From: DASRHY01 sp035650275
GTDB lineage: Bacteria; Actinomycetota; Actinomycetes; Propionibacteriales; Kribbellaceae
Assembly (NCBI GenBank): GCA_035650275.1
Contig: DASRHY010000126.1
Coordinates: 9,339 to 73,338, forward strand
Direction: 5' to 3'
Length of the DNA stretch: 64,000 nt
A model generated the notes under the pieces. It was not told the origin of the DNA and searched no databases. It saw nothing but the letters and a program-made list of their open reading frames with translations. A program made the position numbers and the translations under genes. Below, piece by piece: positions 26,440-33,986 of the stretch (the stretch's first letter is position 1; every line of letters starts with the position of its first letter).

Positions 26440-27399
26440 ATGTCCAACGTTCTGGTTCTCGTCGATCACGCCGGCGGCACCGTCCGCAAGACGACCGCCG
26501 AGCTCCTCACCATCGCCCGCCGGATCGGCGAGCCGGTCGCGGTCTACATCGGCGACGACGTGCAGGGCGCGCTGCCGGCGCTCGGCCAGTACGGCGCGAC
26601 CAAGGTGATCGCGCTGTCGAACCCGGAGCTGACCCAGTACCTGGTCGCCCCGAAGGCCGAGGCGTTGCACCAGGTGGCGCAGAAGGTGGAGCCGGCCGCC
26701 GTACTGATCTCGTCGAGCCCCGAGGGCAAGGAGATCGCCGCCCGGCTCGCGGTCAAGCTGGAGTCCGGGCTGATCACCGACGCCGTCGACGTCCAGCCCG
26801 GTGACAGTGGCGGTCCGGTCACCACGCAGTCGGTGTTCGCCGGCAACTTCAGCGTCCAGGCGAACGTGACCAAGGGCACCCCGATCATCACGGTCAAGCC
26901 GAACAGCGCCGCCCCGGAGGCTGCGGAGACCTCGCCCGAGGTCGAGGAGTTCGATGTGACGATCTCCGACGCCGCGAAGACGGCCAAGGTGACCGACACC
27001 CAGCCGCGCGCAGCGACCGGCCGGCCGGAGCTGACCGAGGCCGCGATCGTGGTCTCCGGCGGCCGCGGTACCGGCGGCGACTTCGGCCCGATCGAAGCGT
27101 TCGCCGACTCCCTCGGCGCCGCGGTCGGCGCGTCCCGGGCGGCCGTCGACTCGGGCTGGTACCCGCACGCGTACCAGGTCGGCCAGACCGGCAAGACGGT
27201 TTCGCCGCAGCTGTACGTCGCGGCCGGCATCTCCGGCGCGATCCAGCACCGCGCCGGCATGCAGACCTCGAAGACGATCGTCGCGGTGAACAAGGACCCG
27301 GAGGCGCCGATCTTCGAGCTGGTCGACTTCGGCGTCGTCGGCGACCTGCACAAGGTCCTCCCCGCCGCCACCGACGAAGTCACCAAGCGCAAGGGCTGA
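26440..27399 (+). CDS. etfA: Electron transfer flavoprotein, alpha subunit
   Basis: The 319-residue EtfA/FixB has an N-terminal ETF domain (VLVLVDHAGGTVRKTTAEL) and the C-terminal FAD-binding domain. That domain carries VVSGGRGTGGDFGPIEAFADSLGAAVGASRAAVDSGW and the signature YVAAGISGAIQHRAGMQTSKTIVAVNKDPEAPIFELVDFGVVGDL. It passes electrons to the respiratory chain via ETF:quinone oxidoreductase, which is not in this window. GAGGAGC precedes the ATG at 26440. The transcript ends at the hairpin 27416-27458. Confidence 0.96.
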   Translation: MSNVLVLVDHAGGTVRKTTAELLTIARRIGEPVAVYIGDDVQGALPALGQYGATKVIALSNPELTQYLVAPKAEALHQVAQKVEPAAVLISSSPEGKEIAARLAVKLESGLITDAVDVQPGDSGGPVTTQSVFAGNFSVQANVTKGTPIITVKPNSAAPEAAETSPEVEEFDVTISDAAKTAKVTDTQPRAATGRPELTEAAIVVSGGRGTGGDFGPIEAFADSLGAAVGASRAAVDSGWYPHAYQVGQTGKTVSPQLYVAAGISGAIQHRAGMQTSKTIVAVNKDPEAPIFELVDFGVVGDLHKVLPAATDEVTKRKG

Positions 27400-27415
27400 G
27401 CCTTCCTTTCGCTTG

Positions 27416-27458
27416 CGTCCGCCGAAGTGCAGTCACCCTGACCGCACTTCGGCGGACG
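27416..27458 (+). terminator. Hairpin terminator after etfBA
   Basis: A perfect 15-bp stem (27416-27430 with 27444-27458, arm CGTCCGCCGAAGTGC) encloses a 13-base loop, 16 bases after the etfA stop. The 12-base outer arm CGTCCGCCGAAG is identical to that of the terminator at 2697-2741. Confidence 0.8.
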
Positions 27459-27477
27459 TTGGTGTTTACTCGCGCGG

Positions 27478-28116
27478 GTGACTGCGTATGCGGAGGGGCT
27501 GGATCCAGAGGAGCTGGCGTTCCAGCGGCTGTACGGACCGGTGCTGCCGTCGACGCCGGCGGACTGCGCCGAGCTGATGGACGGGTTCGGTCACCCGTGG
27601 TGGATCGCGGGCGGCTGGGCTGTCGAGGCGTTCACCGGCGTCGCGCGCCCGCACGAGGACGTGGACCTGGCGATCTTCGGACGTGATGTCGTCGCGTTGC
27701 GCGCCCAGGTCGGCGGGCGGTACCACCTGTGGTCGAACCATGGCGGCACGCTGCGGCCGATCAATGACAGGTTCCCTGAGCCGCTCGAGGGCGGCCACCA
27801 GATCTGGCTGCGCGAGCACGCGCTCGCGCCCTGGCGGTACGACGTGGTGCTGAGCGAGGACCGTGAAGGGCGGTGGATCTTCCGCCGGGATCCGTCGCTG
27901 GACTTCGAGCTGGCCGAGGTCACCTGGGTCGCGCCCGACGGCATCCGTTACATCACGCCCGAGATGGCGCTCGCATACAAGGCAGCGTTGCACCGCCCCA
28001 AGGACGACGCCGACCTGGCCGCCGTACTGCCGCTGCTCGACGGCCCGCGCCGCGGCTGGCTCCGCGACACGGTCGCCCGGCTGTATCCCGGGCACGACTG
28101 GCTCACCCGGATCTGA
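27478..28116 (+). CDS. Nucleotidyltransferase-fold protein (ANT/LinA-like domain)
   Basis: The 212-residue protein has the minimal nucleotidyltransferase signature: WWIAGGWAVEAFTGVARPHEDVDLAIF, with the GGWA motif and the Glu-Asp-x-Asp metal ligands at about residues 41-68. This pattern is shared with aminoglycoside 2''-O-nucleotidyltransferase and lincosamide nucleotidyltransferases. Most chromosomal members have no proven drug substrate, so resistance is only a possibility. The GTG at 27478 lies 19 bases after the etfBA terminator and no ribosome site is clear. It stands alone between etfA and the cysteine desulfurase gene, where it seems an accessory insertion into a conserved order. Confidence 0.8.
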   Translation: MTAYAEGLDPEELAFQRLYGPVLPSTPADCAELMDGFGHPWWIAGGWAVEAFTGVARPHEDVDLAIFGRDVVALRAQVGGRYHLWSNHGGTLRPINDRFPEPLEGGHQIWLREHALAPWRYDVVLSEDREGRWIFRRDPSLDFELAEVTWVAPDGIRYITPEMALAYKAALHRPKDDADLAAVLPLLDGPRRGWLRDTVARLYPGHDWLTRI

Positions 28117-28211
28117 GCCGGCTGTCGGGCCATCAGCGAGCTCGTCCTCCCGCGGCCGCGAACCGGCCGGAGTAACGGGTACCAGCCGGCACGCCGTACC
28201 CTGGTGGGGCT

Positions 28212-29402
28212 ATGACGACCGGTGCCGCCCCCGCGCGCGTGTACCTCGACCACGCCGCCACCACACCGATGCTGCCGGCCGCGATCGAGGCAATGACCCG
28301 ACACCTCGGCCGGACCGGGAACGCGTCCTCGCTGCACGCAGCCGGCCGGGTCGCGCGCCGTACCGTCGAGGAGTCCCGGGAGAGCATCGGCGCGACGCTG
28401 AACGCCCGGCCGAGCGAGGTGGTGTTCACCTCCGGCGGTACCGAGGCCGACAACCTCGCGGTCAAGGGCCTGTGGTGGTCCCGGCGGCGGCGCCGTGTGC
28501 TGATCTCGCGGATCGAGCACCACGCGGTGCTGGACCCGGTGGTCTGGCTGATGGAGCACGAGGGCGCCGAGGTCGAGTGGCTTCCGGTGGACGAGCTGGG
28601 CCGGGTCCAGGTCGAAGGGGTCCGGGAGGCGATCGAGCGCGATCCGGACTCGGTCGCGTTCGTCAGCCTGATGCTCGCGAACAACGAGGTGGGGACGCTG
28701 CAGCCGGTCGCCGAGGTGGCCGCGCTGGCGCAGGCGCACGGCATCCCGGTGCACACCGACGCGGTCCAGGCGATCGGCCAGGTCCCGGTCGACTTCGACG
28801 CGCTCGGCGTCGACGCGATGACGGTCTCGGGACACAAGCTGGGCGGGCCGTACGGCATCGGGGCCCTGCTCGTGCGGCGCGAGACCGACCTGGTGCCGCT
28901 GCTGCACGGTGGCGGTCAGGAGCGGGACATCCGCTCCGGCACCCTCGATACTCCGGCCACCGCCGGGTTCGCGGTCGCGGTCGAGCACGCGGTCGCGGCA
29001 CAGCCCGCGGAGGCTGAGCGGCTCACCGTGCTACGCGACGCGCTCGTCGACGGCGTGCTCGAGGTCGTGCCCAGCGCACGACTGTCGGGCGACCCGGTAC
29101 GACGGCTGCCGGGTAACGCGCACCTGTCCTTCCACGGCTGCGAGGGTGACTCGTTGCTGCTGCTGCTCGACGCCCGCGGGATCGACTGCTCCACCGGCTC
29201 GGCCTGCAACGCGGGCGTCGCCGAGCCCAGCCACGTGCTGCTCGCGATGGGGTACGACGACGAGCGCGCCCGCGGGTCGCTCCGGTTCACCCTCGGCCAC
29301 ACCACCACGCGGGCGGAGGTCGACACCGTGGTCGCGCAGATCGGACCGGTGGTGGAGCGGGCCATGAACGCCGGCCTGCAGAACGTCCGGAAGGTGAGCT
29401 AG
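28212..29402 (+). CDS. iscS: Cysteine desulfurase (IscS/NifS family)
   Basis: The 396-residue fold-type I PLP enzyme removes sulfur from cysteine to form a protein persulfide. Lys209 in VSGHKLGGPYGIGALL binds PLP. The catalytic loop cysteine is Cys332 in STGSACNAG. It is followed 2 bases later by mnmA, so the sulfur probably goes to tRNA 2-thiouridine, and possibly also to Fe-S clusters. The -10-like TACCCT (28197-28202) lies 9 bases before the ATG and no ribosome site is evident. The order iscS-mnmA is conserved in actinobacteria (M. tuberculosis Rv3025c-Rv3024c, from memory). Confidence 0.95.
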   Translation: MTTGAAPARVYLDHAATTPMLPAAIEAMTRHLGRTGNASSLHAAGRVARRTVEESRESIGATLNARPSEVVFTSGGTEADNLAVKGLWWSRRRRRVLISRIEHHAVLDPVVWLMEHEGAEVEWLPVDELGRVQVEGVREAIERDPDSVAFVSLMLANNEVGTLQPVAEVAALAQAHGIPVHTDAVQAIGQVPVDFDALGVDAMTVSGHKLGGPYGIGALLVRRETDLVPLLHGGGQERDIRSGTLDTPATAGFAVAVEHAVAAQPAEAERLTVLRDALVDGVLEVVPSARLSGDPVRRLPGNAHLSFHGCEGDSLLLLLDARGIDCSTGSACNAGVAEPSHVLLAMGYDDERARGSLRFTLGHTTTRAEVDTVVAQIGPVVERAMNAGLQNVRKVS

Positions 29403-29404
29403 CC

Positions 29405-30481
29405 GTGCGCGTACTCGCCGCCATGTCGGGCGGGGTCGACTCGGCCGTCGCCGCGGCCCGGATGGCCGAGGCCGGGCACGACGTCACCGGCGTCCACCTG
29501 GCCTTATCGCGGAACCCGCAGTCGTACCGCAGCGGCGCCCGCGGCTGCTGCACTCTTGAGGACTCCCGGGACGCGCGCCGGGCCGCGGACATGATCGGGA
29601 TCCCGTTCTACGTCTGGGACCTGGCCGAGCGGTTCCACGCCGACGTGGTGGAGGACTTCGTCGCCGAGTACGCCGCCGGCCGGACGCCGAACCCGTGCCT
29701 GCGCTGCAACGAGACGATCAAGTTCAGCGCGGTACTGGATCGCGCGCTGGCGCTCGGCTTCGACGCGGTCGCGACCGGGCACTACGCGCGGATCGTGGAC
29801 GGTGGGCTGCACCGCGCGGTCGACCCGGCCAAGGACCAGTCGTACGTGCTCGGCGTCCTCACCGCCGAGCAGCTCGCGCACGCGCTGTTCCCGCTCGGCG
29901 ACACGGTGAAGGACGAGGTGCGCGCGGAGGCTGCCCGGCGCGGCCTGTCGGTGGCCGCGAAGCCGGACAGCCACGACATCTGCTTCGTTGCCGACGGCAA
30001 CACTCCGGGCTTCCTGCGGGACCTGCTCGGAGACGCGCCGGGCGACATCGTGGACGCCTCCGGCACCAAGCTCGGCGAGCACGACGGCACCTTCGGATTC
30101 ACGGTCGGACAGCGCAAGGGCCTGCGGATCGGCACCCCGGCCGCGGACGGCAAGCCCCGGTTCGTGCTGGACATCTCGCCGGTGGACCGGACCGTCACGG
30201 TCGGCCCGCGGGAGGAGCTCGCGGTCGGCTCGCTGTCCGCGTCGGCGCCGCGCTGGTGCGGTCCGGCGCCCGACGGCGAGATCGCGTGCGGGGCGCAGCT
30301 GCGTGCCCACGGCGCCGAGGTACGAGCCGCCGCGCGGCTCGACGGCGACACCCTGCGCGTGACCTTCGACGAGCCGGTCGGCGCCGTCGCACCCGGCCAG
30401 GCCGTGGTGCTGTACGACGGCACCCGGGTGATCGGCTCCGCCACCATCGACTCGGTCGACCGCGTCACCCAACCGGTATGA
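29405..30481 (+). CDS. mnmA: tRNA-specific 2-thiouridylase MnmA
   Basis: The 358-residue enzyme adds sulfur to the wobble uridine-34 of tRNA Lys, Glu and Gln. The PP-loop SGGVDSAVAA lies at residues 8-17. The catalytic cysteines are Cys101 (NPCLRCNETIKF) and Cys193 (SHDICFVADG). ATGHYARI and KDQSYVLGVL are further family marks. An extra Cys pair sits at GCCT (about 48-49). The C-terminal beta-barrel domains that clasp the tRNA are complete. The GTG start is 2 bases after the desulfurase stop, and its own stop overlaps the next ATG (ATGA). It receives sulfur from the upstream desulfurase. Confidence 0.96.
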   Translation: MRVLAAMSGGVDSAVAAARMAEAGHDVTGVHLALSRNPQSYRSGARGCCTLEDSRDARRAADMIGIPFYVWDLAERFHADVVEDFVAEYAAGRTPNPCLRCNETIKFSAVLDRALALGFDAVATGHYARIVDGGLHRAVDPAKDQSYVLGVLTAEQLAHALFPLGDTVKDEVRAEAARRGLSVAAKPDSHDICFVADGNTPGFLRDLLGDAPGDIVDASGTKLGEHDGTFGFTVGQRKGLRIGTPAADGKPRFVLDISPVDRTVTVGPREELAVGSLSASAPRWCGPAPDGEIACGAQLRAHGAEVRAAARLDGDTLRVTFDEPVGAVAPGQAVVLYDGTRVIGSATIDSVDRVTQPV

Positions 30482-31461
30482 CGGTGCGCAGCACCGGCGT
30501 CGGGTCGATGCCGGGCGAGGACATCCGGGAGACGGTCCGGCTGGTGCTCGGCGAGGTCTCGCTGCCGTTCCTGCCCGAGCTGCCGGCCCGCCCGTACGGC
30601 GACATGCTCAGCCGGGCGGTCGCCGTACTGCCCGAGCTGGCGGTCGACCTGCAGCCGGCCGGCTGGCGGCTCACCGGCGGGACCCGGCCGGGTCTGGACC
30701 AGCGCCGGGCCCGGTCGCTGCTGCTGCAGGACCTGGACGCGCTCGAGGAGCTGGCCGGCGGCCACAGCGGTGCGTTCAAGGTCCAGCTCACGGGACCCTG
30801 GACGCTGGCCGCGACGCTGGAACGGCCGCGCGGGGACAAGGTGCTCGCCGACCACGGTGCCCGCCGCGACCTGGCCGACGCGCTGGCGCTCGGCCTGTCG
30901 GAGCACCTGGACGAGGTACGACGCCGGCTGCCGCAGGCCGACCTGGTGGTGCAGTTGGACGAGCCAGGACTGCCGGCGGTGCTGGCCGGCGCGATCCCGA
31001 CCGCGAGCGGCTGGGGCAAGCACCGGTCGGTCGACCAGCCGGGCGCGATCGACCTGCTACGGCGTCCGCTGGAGGCGGCCGGCGGCGCCGCGACCGTGCT
31101 GCACTGTTGCGCGAAGCAACCACCGGTCGCGCTGTTCCGCAAGGCCGGAGCCGGCGCGATCTCGGTGGACCTGTCGCTGGTGGACCACCCGACCTGGGAC
31201 GACATCGCCACCGTGGTCGAGGGCGGCGGCACGCTGTACGCGGGCGTGGTACCGACCCGCGGCGCCCTGCAGAGCCCGGACCAGGTCGCCCCGGTGCTGA
31301 CCCGCCGCTGGCTCGACCTCGGCCTGCCGGCCAAACAGCTCGCCGACGTCGTGGTGACTCCCACCTGCGGCCTGGCCGGCGCCACCCCCTCCGGCGCCCG
31401 CGCCACCCTGGCCCTCACCCGCCGCACCGCCGACCACCTAACCGAAACCGCCGAGTCTTAA
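30478..31461 (+). CDS. MetE-like (cobalamin-independent methionine synthase C-terminal fold) protein
   Basis: The 327-residue protein corresponds to only the C-terminal barrel of MetE (whole MetE is about 750). It begins TGVGSMPGEDIRET. VQLDEPGLPAVLAGAIPTA and VLHCCAKQPPVALF supply acid and Cys residues in place of the MetE zinc site, and VVVTPTCGLAGATPSGA is the closing Cys motif. Proteins of this type sit between mnmA and ligA across actinobacteria (Rv3015c in M. tuberculosis, from memory). Their substrate is unsettled; methyl transfer to homocysteine is only a guess because the N-terminal folate domain is missing. The start overlaps the mnmA stop by 4 bases. Confidence 0.88.
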   Translation: MTVRSTGVGSMPGEDIRETVRLVLGEVSLPFLPELPARPYGDMLSRAVAVLPELAVDLQPAGWRLTGGTRPGLDQRRARSLLLQDLDALEELAGGHSGAFKVQLTGPWTLAATLERPRGDKVLADHGARRDLADALALGLSEHLDEVRRRLPQADLVVQLDEPGLPAVLAGAIPTASGWGKHRSVDQPGAIDLLRRPLEAAGGAATVLHCCAKQPPVALFRKAGAGAISVDLSLVDHPTWDDIATVVEGGGTLYAGVVPTRGALQSPDQVAPVLTRRWLDLGLPAKQLADVVVTPTCGLAGATPSGARATLALTRRTADHLTETAES

Positions 31462-31465
31462 CCCT

Positions 31466-31667
31466 TTCCTTCCGTTCGTCGGGCCCTTGTGACCCGGCGT
31501 GTCGTCACTCATCGGGCCCTTGTGACCAACGCCCTTCAGGCTGCTCGGACTCTGCGGTCATGCCGTGGTGCTGTGCGGGTCGACCGAATGCCCGTGGTCG
31601 CGGTTGGTCACAAGGGCCCGACGAACGGCGACACGCCGGGTCACAAGGGCCCGATGAACGGAAGGAA
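31466..31667. repeat. Palindromic intergenic element, copy B
   Basis: The 65-nt arms 31466-31530 and 31603-31667 are inverted copies that match at 60 of 65 positions, around a 72-nt core. Each arm has two units close to TTCATCGGGCCCTTGTGACC with the spacer CGGCGTGTCG. The arms are nearly identical to those of copy A at 16848-17078, while the cores are unrelated. The element begins 5 bases after the MetE-like stop and ends 39 bases before ligA, so here it separates two genes on the same strand. ORFs spanning it are judged spurious. Confidence 0.9.
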
Positions 31668-31705
31668 GGGCGGGGAGGGTCGGTGGGAGGCAGTAGGTTT
31701 TGGCT

Positions 31706-33838
31706 ATGAGCAGCGATGGGATTCCGGAGTCGTCGGGTGGGGTGGAGCAGGCGGCGGCACCGCCGAAGGCGAGGGACCGGCATGCTGAGCTGAGCCAGGA
31801 GGTCGAGGAGCACCGCTGGCGGTACTACATGGCGCAGGCGACGATCTCCGACGCCGAGTTCGACAACCTGATGCGTGAGCTGGAGAAGCTCGAGGATCAG
31901 TACCCGGAGCTGCGTACGCCGGACTCGCCGACGCAGAAGGTCGGCAGCGCGATCTCGACCCTGTTCACCCCGGTCCAGCACCCGACCCGGATGGAGAGCC
32001 TGGACAACGCGTTCTCCGCCGAGGAGATGGCGTCCTGGGCGAGACGGCTCGAGCGCGAGGCGACCGCCGCGGAGCTGGCCGAGTCCGGGTTCCTGTGCGA
32101 GCTCAAGGTGGACGGCCTGGCGCTCGACCTGGTGTACGAGAAGGGCCGGCTGGTCCGCGGCGCTACCCGGGGCGACGGCCGTACCGGCGAGGACGTGACG
32201 CCGAACGTCAAGACCATCAAGGACATCCCGAACCAGCTGAAGGGCAAGGGCGTCCCGGACTTCCTGGAGGTCCGCGGCGAGGTGTACTTCACGGTCGAGG
32301 ACTTCACCCAGCTGAACGCGGAGCTGGTCGAGGCCGGCAAGCCGCCGTTCTCCAACCCGCGCAACTCCGCGGCCGGCTCGCTGCGGCAGAAGGACCCGCG
32401 GGTTTCCAAGCGACGGCCGCTGCGGTTCGTGGTGCACGGGCTCGGCAAGGTCGACGGCTACAAGGTGACCGGGCTGTCCGCGGCGTACGAGCAGCTGAAG
32501 GCCTGGGGCCTCCCGGTGAGCGAGCGCGTCAGGCGGTTCGCGACGCTGGCCGAGGTCGACGAGTACATCGCGGAGTACGGCGAGAACCGGCACGCGGTCG
32601 AGCACGAGATCGACGGCGTCGTGGTCAAGGTCGACCAGATCACGCTGCAGAACCGGCTCGGCTCGACCTCGAAGGCGCCGCGCTGGGCGATCGCGTACAA
32701 GTACCCGCCGGAGGAGGTCAACACCAAGCTGCTCGACATCAAGGTGAACGTCGGCCGGACCGGGCGGGTGACGCCGTACGGCGTGATGGAGCCGGTCCGG
32801 GTCTCCGGCTCGGTGGTCGAGTTCGCCACCCTGCACAACGCGAACGAGGTCAAGCGCAAGGGCGTGCTGATCGGCGACACGATCGTGCTGCGCAAGGCCG
32901 GCGATGTGATCCCGGAGATCCTCGGCCCGGTGGTGGACCTGCGCGAGGGGTCCGAGCGCGAGTTCGTGATGCCGGTCGAGTGCCCGTCCTGCGGTACCGC
33001 GCTGCGGCCGGAGAAGGAGGGCGACGTCGACATCCGCTGCCCGAACGCGCGGTCCTGCCCGGCGCAGCTGCGCGAGCGGATGTTCCACCTGGCCGGGCGG
33101 TCGGCGTTCGACATCGAGGCGCTCGGGTTCAAGACCGCCGACGCGCTGATCGCGGACGGCCTGCTCACCGACGAGGGCGATCTGTTCGGGCTGACCGGTG
33201 ACGCCCTGAAGAAGAGCCAGTTCTTCACCACCAAGGCAGGCGAGCTGTCCGCGAACGCGCAGCGGCTGCTGGTCAATCTCGAGCAGGCCAAGACCAAACC
33301 GCTGTCCCGCGCCCTGGTCGCACTGTCGATCCGGCACGTCGGCCCGACTGCGGCGCAGGCTTTGGCGGCGGCGTACGACGACATCGAGGCAGTGCGTTCC
33401 GCCAGCGAGGAGGAGCTGTCCGGTGTCGAGGGCGTCGGCCCGACGATCGCGACGGCGATCGTCGAGTGGTTCGCGGTCGACTGGCATCGCGAGATTGTCG
33501 ACAAGTGGCGGGCCGCCGGTGTCGAGATGCGCGAGGAGCGCAGCGAGCCGGACGCACCGCAGACCCTGACCGGGCTGAGCCTGGTCGTCACCGGCACCGT
33601 CGAGGGGTACAGCCGCGACGACGCGACGGCCGCGATCCAGGCCCGGGGCGGCAAGGTGTCGAGCTCGGTATCGAAGAAGACCTCGTTCGTGGTCGTCGGC
33701 GAGTCACCCGGATCCAAGTATGACAAGGCCGTCTCGCTCGGCGTACCGGTCCTCGACGCGGCCGGTTTCGAGACGCTCCTGCAGGACGGTCCGGACGCCG
33801 CGTCCGGGGTCGCGACGACCGGCGGAACGGACGGCTGA
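31706..33838 (+). CDS. ligA: NAD-dependent DNA ligase LigA
   Basis: The 710-residue replicative ligase seals nicks using NAD. Domain Ia (HRWRYYMAQATISDAEFD) binds NMN. The adenylated lysine is Lys134 in CELKVDGLALDLVYEKG. The OB fold, a four-Cys zinc finger (CPSCGTAL and CPNARSCPAQ), helix-hairpin-helix repeats and a C-terminal BRCT domain (about 615-690) follow. The ATG at 31706 is chosen; a TTG at 31700 has slightly better spacing from GGGAGG and would add two residues. It is essential in nearly all bacteria. It ends before a 13-bp hairpin (33875-33904). In related actinobacteria it is directly followed by the ACT-gatCAB region, but here an 11-kb cassette intervenes. Confidence 0.97.
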   Translation: MSSDGIPESSGGVEQAAAPPKARDRHAELSQEVEEHRWRYYMAQATISDAEFDNLMRELEKLEDQYPELRTPDSPTQKVGSAISTLFTPVQHPTRMESLDNAFSAEEMASWARRLEREATAAELAESGFLCELKVDGLALDLVYEKGRLVRGATRGDGRTGEDVTPNVKTIKDIPNQLKGKGVPDFLEVRGEVYFTVEDFTQLNAELVEAGKPPFSNPRNSAAGSLRQKDPRVSKRRPLRFVVHGLGKVDGYKVTGLSAAYEQLKAWGLPVSERVRRFATLAEVDEYIAEYGENRHAVEHEIDGVVVKVDQITLQNRLGSTSKAPRWAIAYKYPPEEVNTKLLDIKVNVGRTGRVTPYGVMEPVRVSGSVVEFATLHNANEVKRKGVLIGDTIVLRKAGDVIPEILGPVVDLREGSEREFVMPVECPSCGTALRPEKEGDVDIRCPNARSCPAQLRERMFHLAGRSAFDIEALGFKTADALIADGLLTDEGDLFGLTGDALKKSQFFTTKAGELSANAQRLLVNLEQAKTKPLSRALVALSIRHVGPTAAQALAAAYDDIEAVRSASEEELSGVEGVGPTIATAIVEWFAVDWHREIVDKWRAAGVEMREERSEPDAPQTLTGLSLVVTGTVEGYSRDDATAAIQARGGKVSSSVSKKTSFVVVGESPGSKYDKAVSLGVPVLDAAGFETLLQDGPDAASGVATTGGTDG

Positions 33839-33845
33839 CCCGTCT

Positions 33846-33873
33846 CGTCACAGGCACGTCACTGGCACGTCAC
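33846..33873. promoter_or_regulatory. Three CGTCAC repeats at 11-base period
   Basis: CGTCAC occurs at 33846, 33857 and 33868, exactly 11 bases apart; the last two lie in full 10-base copies of GGCACGTCAC. Regular helical spacing suggests a cooperative protein-binding site. It lies after ligA and about 115 bases before the membrane-protein gene of the giant-protein cassette. Confidence 0.5.
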
Positions 33874-33874
33874 A

Positions 33875-33904
33875 GCGCCGGCCGAACGGTGGTTCGGCCG
33901 GCGC
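33875..33904 (+). terminator. Hairpin terminator after ligA
   Basis: A perfect 13-bp GC-rich stem (33875-33887 with 33892-33904) has a GGTG loop and lies 37 bases after the ligA stop. It should separate ligA from the downstream cassette. Confidence 0.75.
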
Positions 33905-33986
33905 CGCTGACCTAGGTGACTGTTAGTTTCATCCGCAAATCGCCGCGGCCCGGTCGGGTCCGGCCACGGGCCTCGAAGGAGTGCAT

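Noticed and set aside
25510..27351. N-terminal extension of the minus-strand methyltransferase frame
   Set aside because: It lies antisense to etfB and etfA and has shadow composition; the methyltransferase domain is complete from 25509.
28117..28211. Inverted GCCGGCTG/CAGCCGGC around the iscS promoter as a terminator
   Set aside because: The arms are about 60 bases apart with no continuous stem; chance pairing is likely in such GC-rich DNA.
31489..31788. ORF across palindromic element B encoding HKGPMNG-type repeats
   Set aside because: It is the repeat translated and overlaps the ligA start in another frame.
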